A stretch of 64,000 nucleotides of DNA from positions 23,632 to 87,631 of the forward strand of contig JAILFA010000081.1 in NCBI GenBank assembly GCA_024687125.1. Direction: 5' to 3'. This document shows, piece after piece, positions 1 through 7,336 of the stretch (position 1 is its first letter; every line of letters begins with the position of its first letter). Made by a program: the position numbers and the translations under genes. This DNA comes from Lachnospiraceae bacterium. GTDB taxonomy: Bacteria; Bacillota; Clostridia; Lachnospirales; Lachnospiraceae. The notes beneath the pieces are model-generated. The model searched no databases, had not been told where the DNA came from, and saw nothing but the letters and a program-made list of their open reading frames with translations.

Positions 1-2
1 TG

Positions 3-260
3 CTGCAGGACCGCGATATCACCGTGCAGAAGGTCGAAGGGGATGAGGCTCTTTCCGCAAAGCTGACCTACCCGGCCTACAGGATCATCTGGACGAGCGG
101 CTCCAACGAGGACAGCCGGCAGGGCGTCGGCGTCGTCATCCTGACTGACGGACTGAGCTTCTATTGCGGCTATGACTGTTCTCTGGATGATTATGAGGAC
201 TTGGGCAAGGGATTTGAAACTATACTCAGTGACACAGAAATGACTATGGAGGCGAGATGA
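3..260 (+). CDS. C-terminal end of an unidentified protein (cut by the left edge)
   Basis: The frame is open from the first bases and ends at a TGA at 258-260, so only about 85 C-terminal residues are visible. A GTG lies at 24, but the in-frame codons before it (LQDRDIT) read on smoothly, so the real start is probably outside the window. The visible part has a beta-rich pattern with the segment GVGVVILTDGLSFYCGYD and resembles the extracytoplasmic tail of the secreted or lipid-anchored proteins common in this window, but I do not recognise a family. It overlaps the next gene by 4 bases, which suggests that the two are co-translated. Confidence 0.55.
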   Translation: MQDRDITVQKVEGDEALSAKLTYPAYRIIWTSGSNEDSRQGVGVVILTDGLSFYCGYDCSLDDYEDLGKGFETILSDTEMTMEAR

Positions 261-1093
261 TCATGAAAAAGAAGATTTTGATGATGCTGCTTGCGTGTGT
301 TCTTGGGACTTCTCTGCTTGCGGGATGCGGCGAGAGCTCTGAGAAAAAGGATAAGAAGGCTGCCGAAGAGACAGAAGACGAAGAGGACGAAGAAGAACCC
401 GAGGAGGAGAGCGATCCGGAAGAAGAGGAAGAAGAGCCGCAGGGTCTCGTGCAGGAGCTGGTGGAGGTCACCGGGGACGAGGCGGACGAAGAGCCCTTCA
501 CGGACAATTCGGCATATGCCGGCTACTGGGTCAACGAGGAGGAGAACATTCTCCTGTCGATCGGTTTCAATGACGATCTGTGGATGATGATGGAAAACTC
601 CGCCGACGGTCAGATCATCGCGAGCGGCAACTACGATTTCACCAGAGAATCCGTCAATCTGTGGGACACCGACGGGAATTTCTATATGACGCTGGATCTG
701 TCCACGAGCGGAGATCTGCTGGACTCCAAGACGATGACCGTTTACAAACCTGCGATGGATGGAAGCGACAGCAGGGGGGATATGCGGGAGATCAGCTTCA
801 TGGAAGGCCTCTGGGTGCTTGACGGTGACACGAATGATACGCTTCAGATCATCGGGGATGTGGCAGACCTTTACAGCGGGACTTTCGTCCACACGTCTTC
901 CGACGGGACTGTGGTCGAAGGCACCGTGAAATTTGAGACGGAAAAGAATCCCGATGATACGGAGACGTACTGGTACAATTTCTACACATCGGACGGAGCG
1001 TTCTGGGAGGGATACTGCCTTCCCGACGGTCCCGTAGGCGACGATATGTATTTCGGACAGTCCGGAGAACCGCACTACAAGCGTGCATCGTAA
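257..1093 (+). CDS. Acidic lipoprotein of unknown function
   Basis: A predicted secreted, lipid-anchored protein of 278 residues. The N-terminus has a lysine-rich start, a hydrophobic core and a lipobox LLAGC with the lipidated cysteine at residue 24. A linker very rich in Glu and Asp follows (about residues 30-75), then a folded domain with aromatic-rich strands (GYWVNEEENILLSIGFNDD) that repeats loosely in the second half, as in small beta-barrel or lipocalin-like surface proteins. A GGAGG-type ribosome site at 248-252 fits ATG 257; ATG 263 is an alternative. It lies directly before the hybrid kinase gene. No function can be assigned. Confidence 0.75.
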   Translation: MIMKKKILMMLLACVLGTSLLAGCGESSEKKDKKAAEETEDEEDEEEPEEESDPEEEEEEPQGLVQELVEVTGDEADEEPFTDNSAYAGYWVNEEENILLSIGFNDDLWMMMENSADGQIIASGNYDFTRESVNLWDTDGNFYMTLDLSTSGDLLDSKTMTVYKPAMDGSDSRGDMREISFMEGLWVLDGDTNDTLQIIGDVADLYSGTFVHTSSDGTVVEGTVKFETEKNPDDTETYWYNFYTSDGAFWEGYCLPDGPVGDDMYFGQSGEPHYKRAS

Positions 1094-1105
1094 TACCGGA
1101 CACTA

Positions 1106-1134
1106 TGGAAAAAGCAAAGGCTGTTTGCTATACT
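1106..1134 (+). promoter_or_regulatory. Possible promoter for the hybrid kinase gene
   Basis: TATACT at 1129-1134 is a good -10 element. Seventeen bases upstream lies TGGAAA (1106-1111), a poor -35. It would start transcription about 25 bases before the GTG start codon at 1169, after the lipoprotein gene ends. The weak -35 keeps confidence low. Confidence 0.35.
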
Positions 1135-1168
1135 GCAGGATGAACCTTTACAGTATGGGAGGTATCCT

Positions 1169-3319
1169 GTGAACGAAAAGAAACACCGATTTTCCGGACT
1201 GATCGAGCTGATCGTGCCCAGAGGCAGCGATATCCAGGCGGCTGCGTTCAATATCCTGGCCTGCTGCGGGATTGCTGTCAGTATCCTTACCGCGTTCTAT
1301 AATCTCTGGATCGGGCTGGGGATCGAAACGGTCCTGGAGTGTATGGCGGGCGTTGTGTTTTCAGTGTGTCTGCTGGCTTACACCAGACACACCGGAAATT
1401 ACCGGCTCGCGATGATCCTGACGGTACTGGGCATTTTCATCGGTCTGTTCAGCCTGCTGTTTTTCTCCGGAGGCGGCTACCACAGCGGGATCCCATACTT
1501 CTTTATCTTTGGCGTGGTCTTTACGGCATTCCTGCTGGAGGGCCGGATCGCCTGGATCCTGATCACTCTGGAACTTCTGTGGTATGCGGGACTGTGCATC
1601 TACACCTGGCTGTATCCGCAGCCGTCCGCTACGATGCACGATGAAGAGACCTTCATGCTGGATGTCGTGGTATGCGAGACGATCGTATCCATCAGTCTGG
1701 CGGTCACGATGTATCTGCAGATCCGCGTATATCGGAACAAACAGAAGGAACTGAATGCCGCGATCCATGCCGCCGAAGAGGCGAACCGGGCCAAGAGCGA
1801 TTTCCTGGCCAAGATGAGCCACGATATCCGGACGCCTCTCAACACGATCATGGCCACGAATGAACTCGTGGTCGCCAACACCTCCTCGGCACGGATCCGT
1901 GAATGGGTCAATGACAGTAATATATCCGCCCGGATCCTGCTCTCCCTGATCGATGATATGCTGGACCTGACCAGGATCGAGGCCGGGCGCATGGAACTGC
2001 TGGAGGAACCGTGGGATACAAAGCGTCTGTTTGAGGAGACGGTCAGGCTCTGGAAGTCGCAGGCGGATAAAGCGGGTCTGACATTTTCCTGTGAGGTGCC
2101 TTCCTCCCTGCCTTCGTTCCTGGTCGGCGATGAAGGTGTGATCCGCAAGATCACCAACAACCTGCTGAGCAACTCCGTCAAGTATACCAAGAGCGGGACG
2201 ATCTGGCTGCGCGTCGGCTGGGACAGGGATCTTACGATCGAGGTCGAGGATACCGGCATCGGTATCGCACCGGAATATCTTGAGACGATCTTCAAACCCT
2301 TTGCCAGAGGCGTGCAGGAGGTCTACCGGGAGACCAGCGGAAGCGGCCTGGGACTTGCGATCGTCAAGGAACTGGTGGACGCGATGGGCGGCAGTATCGA
2401 GTGCCAGAGCACACCAGGTACCGGAACAAAGTTCAGCGTCCGGCTGCCACAGAAGATCTATGACGGAACCAAGCGCCTGCTTCCCAGGAAACAGGCAGAG
2501 AATACGACAGGAAGGCCTTCCAAGCAGTTTATCGCTCCGGAGGCTCGTATCCTCGTGGTAGATGACAATCCGCACAACCGCAAGGTCGTCGAGGGCTTCC
2601 TGGAGCCGGCGCTCATCCAGACGGATGACGTGGAGAGCGGTTTTGAAGCGCTCGAGATGATCGATATCAAGGAGTATGACCTCGTCCTCATGGACCTCAG
2701 AATGCCCAAGATGGACGGTGCGGAGACGCTGGAACGGATCCGCAGGGAATACCCGGATTTCCATACGCCGGTCGTGGCGCTCACAGCGGATATCATGAAC
2801 GGGATCGAAGAAAAGCTTCTTTCTCAGGGGTTTGCCGCTTTTCTGTCCAAGCCGGTCAGTTCGGCCAGACTTTTTGAGATGATCGCGCGGTTCATCCCGG
2901 ACAAGGTCGTATGGCTCGAAACCGGTGAGAAGGAAGGGCTGACACTCGCACAGGTTGAGGCGAGTCAGGATCTGATGATGCCTTACGGGATCGATCTGAA
3001 GCTGGCACTGGAGTACAACGCCGGCGACACCGGAGAGTTCCTGACCAGAGCGGGGCTTTTTGATGAGTACGCCGATGAGACGATCGACGGACTGTCTCAC
3101 GCGGATCCTTTTGAAAATTATTATCTGCAGGCACATTCCCTGAAATCCATCGCCAAGGGTGTCGGTGCTTATCTGCTGGCGGAGCTTGCGGAAGCTGTGG
3201 AATTCAGACATGACGATGCGTTCACAAGATCGCTCCATCCAGCGATCGTAGAGGAATACCAGCGGGTGAGGAGAGGACTGTCCAGACTCAGGGAGGAGGT
3301 TGTGTATCGGAATGAGTAA
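1169..3319 (+). CDS. Hybrid sensor histidine kinase (TM sensor, HisKA, HATPase, REC, Hpt)
   Basis: A 716-residue membrane-bound phosphorelay kinase. About six hydrophobic segments fill residues 25-190, with little extracellular sequence. HisKA follows with the phospho-acceptor His218 in KMSHDIRTPLNT, then a HATPase_c domain with N-box NLLSNSVKY, a G1 box VEDTGIGI and a G2 box GSGLGLAIV. A receiver domain has its phospho-acceptor at Asp509 in LVLMDLRMPKMDG, and a C-terminal Hpt domain has His656 in AHSLKSIAKG. GTG start at 1169 with GGGAGG at 1157-1162. The stop overlaps the next gene, a response regulator, so His218, Asp509, His656 and the partner regulator likely form one relay. The input signal is unknown. 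Confidence 0.93.
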   Translation: MNEKKHRFSGLIELIVPRGSDIQAAAFNILACCGIAVSILTAFYNLWIGLGIETVLECMAGVVFSVCLLAYTRHTGNYRLAMILTVLGIFIGLFSLLFFSGGGYHSGIPYFFIFGVVFTAFLLEGRIAWILITLELLWYAGLCIYTWLYPQPSATMHDEETFMLDVVVCETIVSISLAVTMYLQIRVYRNKQKELNAAIHAAEEANRAKSDFLAKMSHDIRTPLNTIMATNELVVANTSSARIREWVNDSNISARILLSLIDDMLDLTRIEAGRMELLEEPWDTKRLFEETVRLWKSQADKAGLTFSCEVPSSLPSFLVGDEGVIRKITNNLLSNSVKYTKSGTIWLRVGWDRDLTIEVEDTGIGIAPEYLETIFKPFARGVQEVYRETSGSGLGLAIVKELVDAMGGSIECQSTPGTGTKFSVRLPQKIYDGTKRLLPRKQAENTTGRPSKQFIAPEARILVVDDNPHNRKVVEGFLEPALIQTDDVESGFEALEMIDIKEYDLVLMDLRMPKMDGAETLERIRREYPDFHTPVVALTADIMNGIEEKLLSQGFAAFLSKPVSSARLFEMIARFIPDKVVWLETGEKEGLTLAQVEASQDLMMPYGIDLKLALEYNAGDTGEFLTRAGLFDEYADETIDGLSHADPFENYYLQAHSLKSIAKGVGAYLLAELAEAVEFRHDDAFTRSLHPAIVEEYQRVRRGLSRLREEVVYRNE

Positions 3320-3917
3320 TAAACGGGTGATGATCATCGATGATGACGCCGAAGTGCTGCGCCTGATGAAGGGGCAGCTCGGCGCGCTTTACGATGTGAA
3401 GGGCTTTCTCTCCGGTGCGGACGCACTCGCGTCCCTTGCGGAAGGAAGCAGCGCGCCGCAGCTGATCCTGCTGGACATCGCCATGCACGGGATGGACGGT
3501 TATGAAGTGCTCAGCCGTCTGAAAGCCGATGAAAAGTTCAAGCGTATCCCTGTCGTCTTTCTGACCGGCATGACGGATGAGTTTTCCGAGTGCAAGGGTC
3601 TGGAAATGGACGTGGTCGATTATCTGAAAAAACCGGTGGCCGGCAAGGTGCTGCTCGCGCGGGTCCAGCACTATCTGGATCTGTACTCCACGACCACGGA
3701 GATGGGCAAGCTCGATGAGAGCAGGCTCACATCTCTTGTCGAGCCGCTGACCGAGCGCGAACTGGAGGTGGCGCGCCTCATGGCGGAGTTCCGCTCGGAC
3801 CGCGAGATCTGTGACATTCTGTATATTTCCATGCCCTATACCAAAAAACTCGTTGCGGCGGTCAAGGAAAAACTCGGTCTGGAAAAGCGCGGCGACATCA
3901 GGCGATATCTTGTATGA
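3312..3917 (+). CDS. Response regulator, REC plus LuxR-type HTH
   Basis: A two-domain DNA-binding response regulator of 201 residues. The receiver domain (about 1-120) starts KRVMIIDDDAEVLRLM, carries phospho-acceptor Asp55 in LLDIAMHGMDGYE, and has the conserved Lys in YLKKPV. The output domain has the LuxR/FixJ signature LTERELEVARLMAE, but its recognition helix (YISMPYTKKLVAAV) departs from the usual consensus. ATG 3312 is preferred to TTG 3300 because GGAGG at 3295-3299 would abut the TTG. It overlaps the kinase gene by 8 bases and is its likely partner. It lies just before the secretion locus and could regulate it, but no operator was found to show that. Confidence 0.9.
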   Translation: MSNKRVMIIDDDAEVLRLMKGQLGALYDVKGFLSGADALASLAEGSSAPQLILLDIAMHGMDGYEVLSRLKADEKFKRIPVVFLTGMTDEFSECKGLEMDVVDYLKKPVAGKVLLARVQHYLDLYSTTTEMGKLDESRLTSLVEPLTERELEVARLMAEFRSDREICDILYISMPYTKKLVAAVKEKLGLEKRGDIRRYLV

Positions 3918-4033
3918 ACATGAAAGTATACTTTTGGTATCTATGACAGATCTTCAGATTTGCTTATTATTTACAGGTATGCTTTTTCTTTGGGGACTCT
4001 GTTGACCGGAACATTTCTGCCGGAGAGGATCGT

Positions 4034-4552
4034 ATGATGGGTGACGTGGAACTGAAAAACAGCAGCAGCGAGGAGACCGCGGCTCTGTTTGTTTCTGCGC
4101 AGAAAAAAGTGGCAGCTCAGGAGGAAGCAAGAAAACAGGCCGAAGAGGAACGGATCAGACAGGAAGCCGTCCAGGCGGAGGTCCGCCGGATGGAGGCTGA
4201 GATTGAAGCGCGCCGGATCATCGCCGAAAGAGAGCGCAAAGCGCTTGAGGCGGCCGGCCAGGCTGAGGATCAGGAAGAGAAAGCTGCCGATAAAGCTCCC
4301 GTCAGCAAGCAGAAGACTGCTGATCCCGGCGTTATGCGGTGGATCGATACGCACCGCAGATGGCTGCCGCTGATGGTCATTCTCGGTGTCGGCATCGTCG
4401 CTTTTCTTGTGGTATTTTTGCTGCTTAAGATCTTTGGCGCAGACACACCGCCGGTTCAGCCCGAAACGAAGTCTGTCGGTGCTTATGTGATCTATGATAC
4501 TGCATATTGTGAGAATTCTGACTGCATGCTCACGGAGCCTGCGGAGATTTAA
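4034..4552 (+). CDS. EETAALFVSA-family coiled-coil membrane protein 1 (short)
   Basis: A 172-residue single-span membrane protein of unrecognised family. Residues 13-24 read EETAALFVSAQK, a motif shared almost exactly with the next two genes. A highly charged Glu/Arg/Lys-rich helix (about 25-100) that should form a cytoplasmic coiled coil follows, then one membrane span (about 119-138, LPLMVILGVGIVAFLVVFLL) and a short outer tail with two cysteines (YCENSDC). It is the shortest of the trio and lacks the folded outer domain of the others. Ribosome site GGAGAGG at 4022-4028. Its position before EssC suggests a structural or docking part of the secretion machine; that is inference. Confidence 0.8.
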   Translation: MMGDVELKNSSSEETAALFVSAQKKVAAQEEARKQAEEERIRQEAVQAEVRRMEAEIEARRIIAERERKALEAAGQAEDQEEKAADKAPVSKQKTADPGVMRWIDTHRRWLPLMVILGVGIVAFLVVFLLLKIFGADTPPVQPETKSVGAYVIYDTAYCENSDCMLTEPAEI

Positions 4553-4569
4553 AGGAGGAACAGACAGTC

Positions 4570-5643
4570 ATGAGCGACGATCTCAGAAACAACGGCGGCG
4601 AGGAGACAGCGGCACTGTTTGTCTCTGCCCAGAAGAAGAAACAGGCGGAGGAGGAAGCGCGGAAGAAGGCCGAAGAAGAAAGGGCCAGACGCGAAGCCGC
4701 GGAGGAGGAAGTCCGTCGCATGGAGGCCGAGGTTGAAGAAAGAAGACGCAGGGCCGAAGAGAAGCAGAGAGCTCTCCAGGAAGCGGAGAAGAATCAGCAA
4801 AGGGAGTTTGAGCGCCTGAAGAAAAAGAAGACCGAGATGGATGGGATGACCGGCGGAGCGCAGGGACAAAAGGGTGCCGGCGCAGCGTCGTTTATTGATA
4901 CCATAAGGAGCAGGCTCACGCCGAAGATGCTGATCATCATCGGCAGTGCGATCGCCGCGTTCGCGGTCGTTCTGATCATAGTGATCGTCCTCGTCGGCGG
5001 AAGCGGAAAAGACGAAGACAGCAAGAAAAAGTCACGTAAGGCTGATATTGATGATGTCGTCGATGAATATGAAGAAAAAGTTGATGCCATGATCGATGAA
5101 AATGTAGAAGATGATGACGACGTGCATTCGTACGGGGACATCTGGATCGATGATATCCATATGTATATCGATGTTCCGGAGGGCATGTTCGAAGAAGACG
5201 AGCCGGTCGAAACGTCGCGTGTATGGACGGACGGCAGCGGCGCGGCGATCTATGTGGAATTTGCGGACGGCAGTTCTGCCGCGCAGGGGCTCTCGGAGTA
5301 CGGTGATGATTACAAGGAGATCCTCCAGGCGATCTTCGCTGATACCGCGGACAACGAAAATCTCGGCGTTCCGGCCTATCTGAGAAAACAGGGCAGGGAT
5401 GTGTCCAATATACAGGAGACCGGTGCGGAGTTCCTGGAAGGCTGGACCTGTGCACTCAATTCGAGATACGATCTTGAGATCGACGGCGAAAGCTACTGGG
5501 AGACCATGACGCAGTGCCTCTGGCATGACAGAACGACGGATCAGTGGTTCATGGTCACGGTTACCGGTCTGGTACCCAGCGAATATCTGGGCGATTACGA
5601 GTCGATCATGGGAAACCTGCATGAGAGAATGCAGGATATGTGA
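4570..5643 (+). CDS. EETAALFVSA-family coiled-coil membrane protein 2
   Basis: A 357-residue paralogue of the preceding protein. EETAALFVSAQKKK lies at residues 11-24 and is followed by a long charged coiled coil (to about 95), one strong membrane span (about 118-139, MLIIIGSAIAAFAVVLIIVIVLV) and an acidic linker. An outer domain of about 170 residues contains the pattern WTDGSGAAIYVEF and, near the end, SYWETMTQCLWHDRTTDQWF. A similar domain occurs in the third paralogue. The predicted topology is N-terminus inside, C-terminus outside. The ribosome site AAAGGAGG precedes ATG 4570, and the spacing from the previous gene is 17 bases. It could stand in for EssB or EssA of known type VII systems, but no homology to them can be shown by eye. 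Confidence 0.82.
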   Translation: MSDDLRNNGGEETAALFVSAQKKKQAEEEARKKAEEERARREAAEEEVRRMEAEVEERRRRAEEKQRALQEAEKNQQREFERLKKKKTEMDGMTGGAQGQKGAGAASFIDTIRSRLTPKMLIIIGSAIAAFAVVLIIVIVLVGGSGKDEDSKKKSRKADIDDVVDEYEEKVDAMIDENVEDDDDVHSYGDIWIDDIHMYIDVPEGMFEEDEPVETSRVWTDGSGAAIYVEFADGSSAAQGLSEYGDDYKEILQAIFADTADNENLGVPAYLRKQGRDVSNIQETGAEFLEGWTCALNSRYDLEIDGESYWETMTQCLWHDRTTDQWFMVTVTGLVPSEYLGDYESIMGNLHERMQDM

Positions 5644-5676
5644 CAGCAGGCAATGTTTTAAGGAAAGGAAAGAGCG

Positions 5677-7308
5677 ATGAGCGAGGACAACAGATTCGAA
5701 GCAGGCCAGGAGGAAACCGCTGCACTCTTTGTTTCCGCGGCCAAGAAGAAGAAAGCCGAGGAAGAGGCCCGTAGAAAGGCTGAGGAAGAGCAGGCCAGAC
5801 GGGCAGCTGAGGAGGCTGAGGTCCGCCGGATGGAGGCCGAGGTCGAGGAGCGCAAGCGCAAGGCCGAGGAAGAACGGCTGGCACTCGAGGAAGCGGAAAA
5901 AGCGCAGCAGGCCGAGATGCAGCGCCTCAAGGCGGAAAAAGAAAGAGAGGCTGCCAGGATCGAGGCGGAGGCGCGGGCCAAAGCCAGAGCCAAAACCAAG
6001 GCCAAGGAGGAACGTGCGGCCAAGGTTGCAAACGGTGCTTCCTCCATCGCGGAAAAACTGAAGAACCCCAAGGTTCTTGCGATCATCGGCGGCGCCGCCG
6101 CACTGATCATCGTACTGGTCGTTGTACTTGTTGTCGTGCTCGGCGGCAAGAGCGATGATGAGGATGATGGCAAGAAATCCCGCGCCAAGAAGGAGATCGA
6201 AGAGATCGAGGACGAGGATTCCGGGGATGAGAATCCGGAGGACGAATATCCTGAAGAAGGCGGCGAACTTGGCGGCTGGGAGGAATACCTGTGCAGCAAG
6301 CAGGATCTGCAGGTGCCGGTAAGCTATCCTGCGTCTTCGTATTCGGCGCCTGAGGAGGTGTCGGATCCTTCCGATCCTTCCGATATCACCCTTCGCTTTA
6401 CACCGCTTGACGAGAGCGCGCCTAAGATGGATGTACTCCTGTCAGGACTTCTGTATGCAAACAACAAATCGATCGACAAAGGATCGCGCGGATTCATGCC
6501 GCTCTCCGACGTGAATTCTTCCCATGAGAAGGGAACAAAGGCGAGCCTGGAAAGTGTCTATGGCCAGATCGAGATCGTCGATGAGTGGCACGGAGAAGAG
6601 AGCGAAATATACTACGGCGGGGTGTTTAATGCGAATGGGATCGGCTATGCCATGTTCGAATCCTGGTATGAGCTTGCCAATAACGGCGAATACAAAGTCA
6701 TGACACTTGTCTGCTACACCGACAGTTCAGAAGATGTCGAATCGGTCAGCCCGACAGTGAACGAATGGAAGAACGCCAACATGAGGCAGCCGATCGTGAT
6801 CCCTGGCACAAACACACCGGAGAGTGCCGAAACGAATGATGCCCTGGCTGTTCAGATGTGTCATATGGGTGTCCCGGTGCCGTCCGGACAGTTTACCAAG
6901 AATATTTATGAGGATGACACGTACTATATGTGGTCCGACGATAACGGCGCCTGCATTTTCATACAGCCGTATGCGGTGAACGGCATGACCACAGAGGATG
7001 TCATCGCATCCTATCCGAGCCTGTCGGAACAGGGTGTGGACAAGTATCTGGCAAACGGTGTTTCCAAAGTCTCCAGCCGCGAGAAGATCAGCGAAGGCAT
7101 CGATGAAAAGAATGGCTATACAGGCTATTTCAACGATGTATACGGCGGTGTTGAGTATTGGGAAGGTTTCCGCGCCACCATGTGGCTGGATGAAACGACC
7201 AAACAGTATTACTGCACTGTCATCATATATTTTGCACCGGCCAAGGATCAGGCGGTGTATGAGGAGATGTTCAATAATGCCGTGGCAGGGCTGTATGATC
7301 TGCCGTAA
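5677..7308 (+). CDS. EETAALFVSA-family coiled-coil membrane protein 3 (two outer domains)
   Basis: The largest of three tandem paralogues, 543 residues. The shared motif EETAALFVSAAKKKK is at residues 12-26 and is followed by the longest charged coiled coil of the three (to about 125, with an Ala/Lys/Arg-rich KARAKTKAK part). One membrane span follows (about 137-155, AALIIVLVVVLVVVLGG), then an acidic linker. The outer region of about 350 residues looks like two copies of the domain seen once in paralogue 2: the second copy has MWSDDNGACIFIQ and EYWEGFRATMWLDETTKQYY, matching WTDGSGAAIYVEF and SYWETMTQCLWHDRTTDQWF there. Ribosome site AAGGAAAGG. The gene ends 28 bases before essC. Confidence 0.82.
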   Translation: MSEDNRFEAGQEETAALFVSAAKKKKAEEEARRKAEEEQARRAAEEAEVRRMEAEVEERKRKAEEERLALEEAEKAQQAEMQRLKAEKEREAARIEAEARAKARAKTKAKEERAAKVANGASSIAEKLKNPKVLAIIGGAAALIIVLVVVLVVVLGGKSDDEDDGKKSRAKKEIEEIEDEDSGDENPEDEYPEEGGELGGWEEYLCSKQDLQVPVSYPASSYSAPEEVSDPSDPSDITLRFTPLDESAPKMDVLLSGLLYANNKSIDKGSRGFMPLSDVNSSHEKGTKASLESVYGQIEIVDEWHGEESEIYYGGVFNANGIGYAMFESWYELANNGEYKVMTLVCYTDSSEDVESVSPTVNEWKNANMRQPIVIPGTNTPESAETNDALAVQMCHMGVPVPSGQFTKNIYEDDTYYMWSDDNGACIFIQPYAVNGMTTEDVIASYPSLSEQGVDKYLANGVSKVSSREKISEGIDEKNGYTGYFNDVYGGVEYWEGFRATMWLDETTKQYYCTVIIYFAPAKDQAVYEEMFNNAVAGLYDLP

Positions 7309-7336
7309 CCGATGAATCAGGAAAAGGAGTGAGGGA

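Noticed and set aside
1361-3337. A 658-codon minus-strand frame opposite the first hybrid kinase
   Set aside because: No ribosome site or recognisable domain; the sense gene is complete with HisKA, REC and Hpt.
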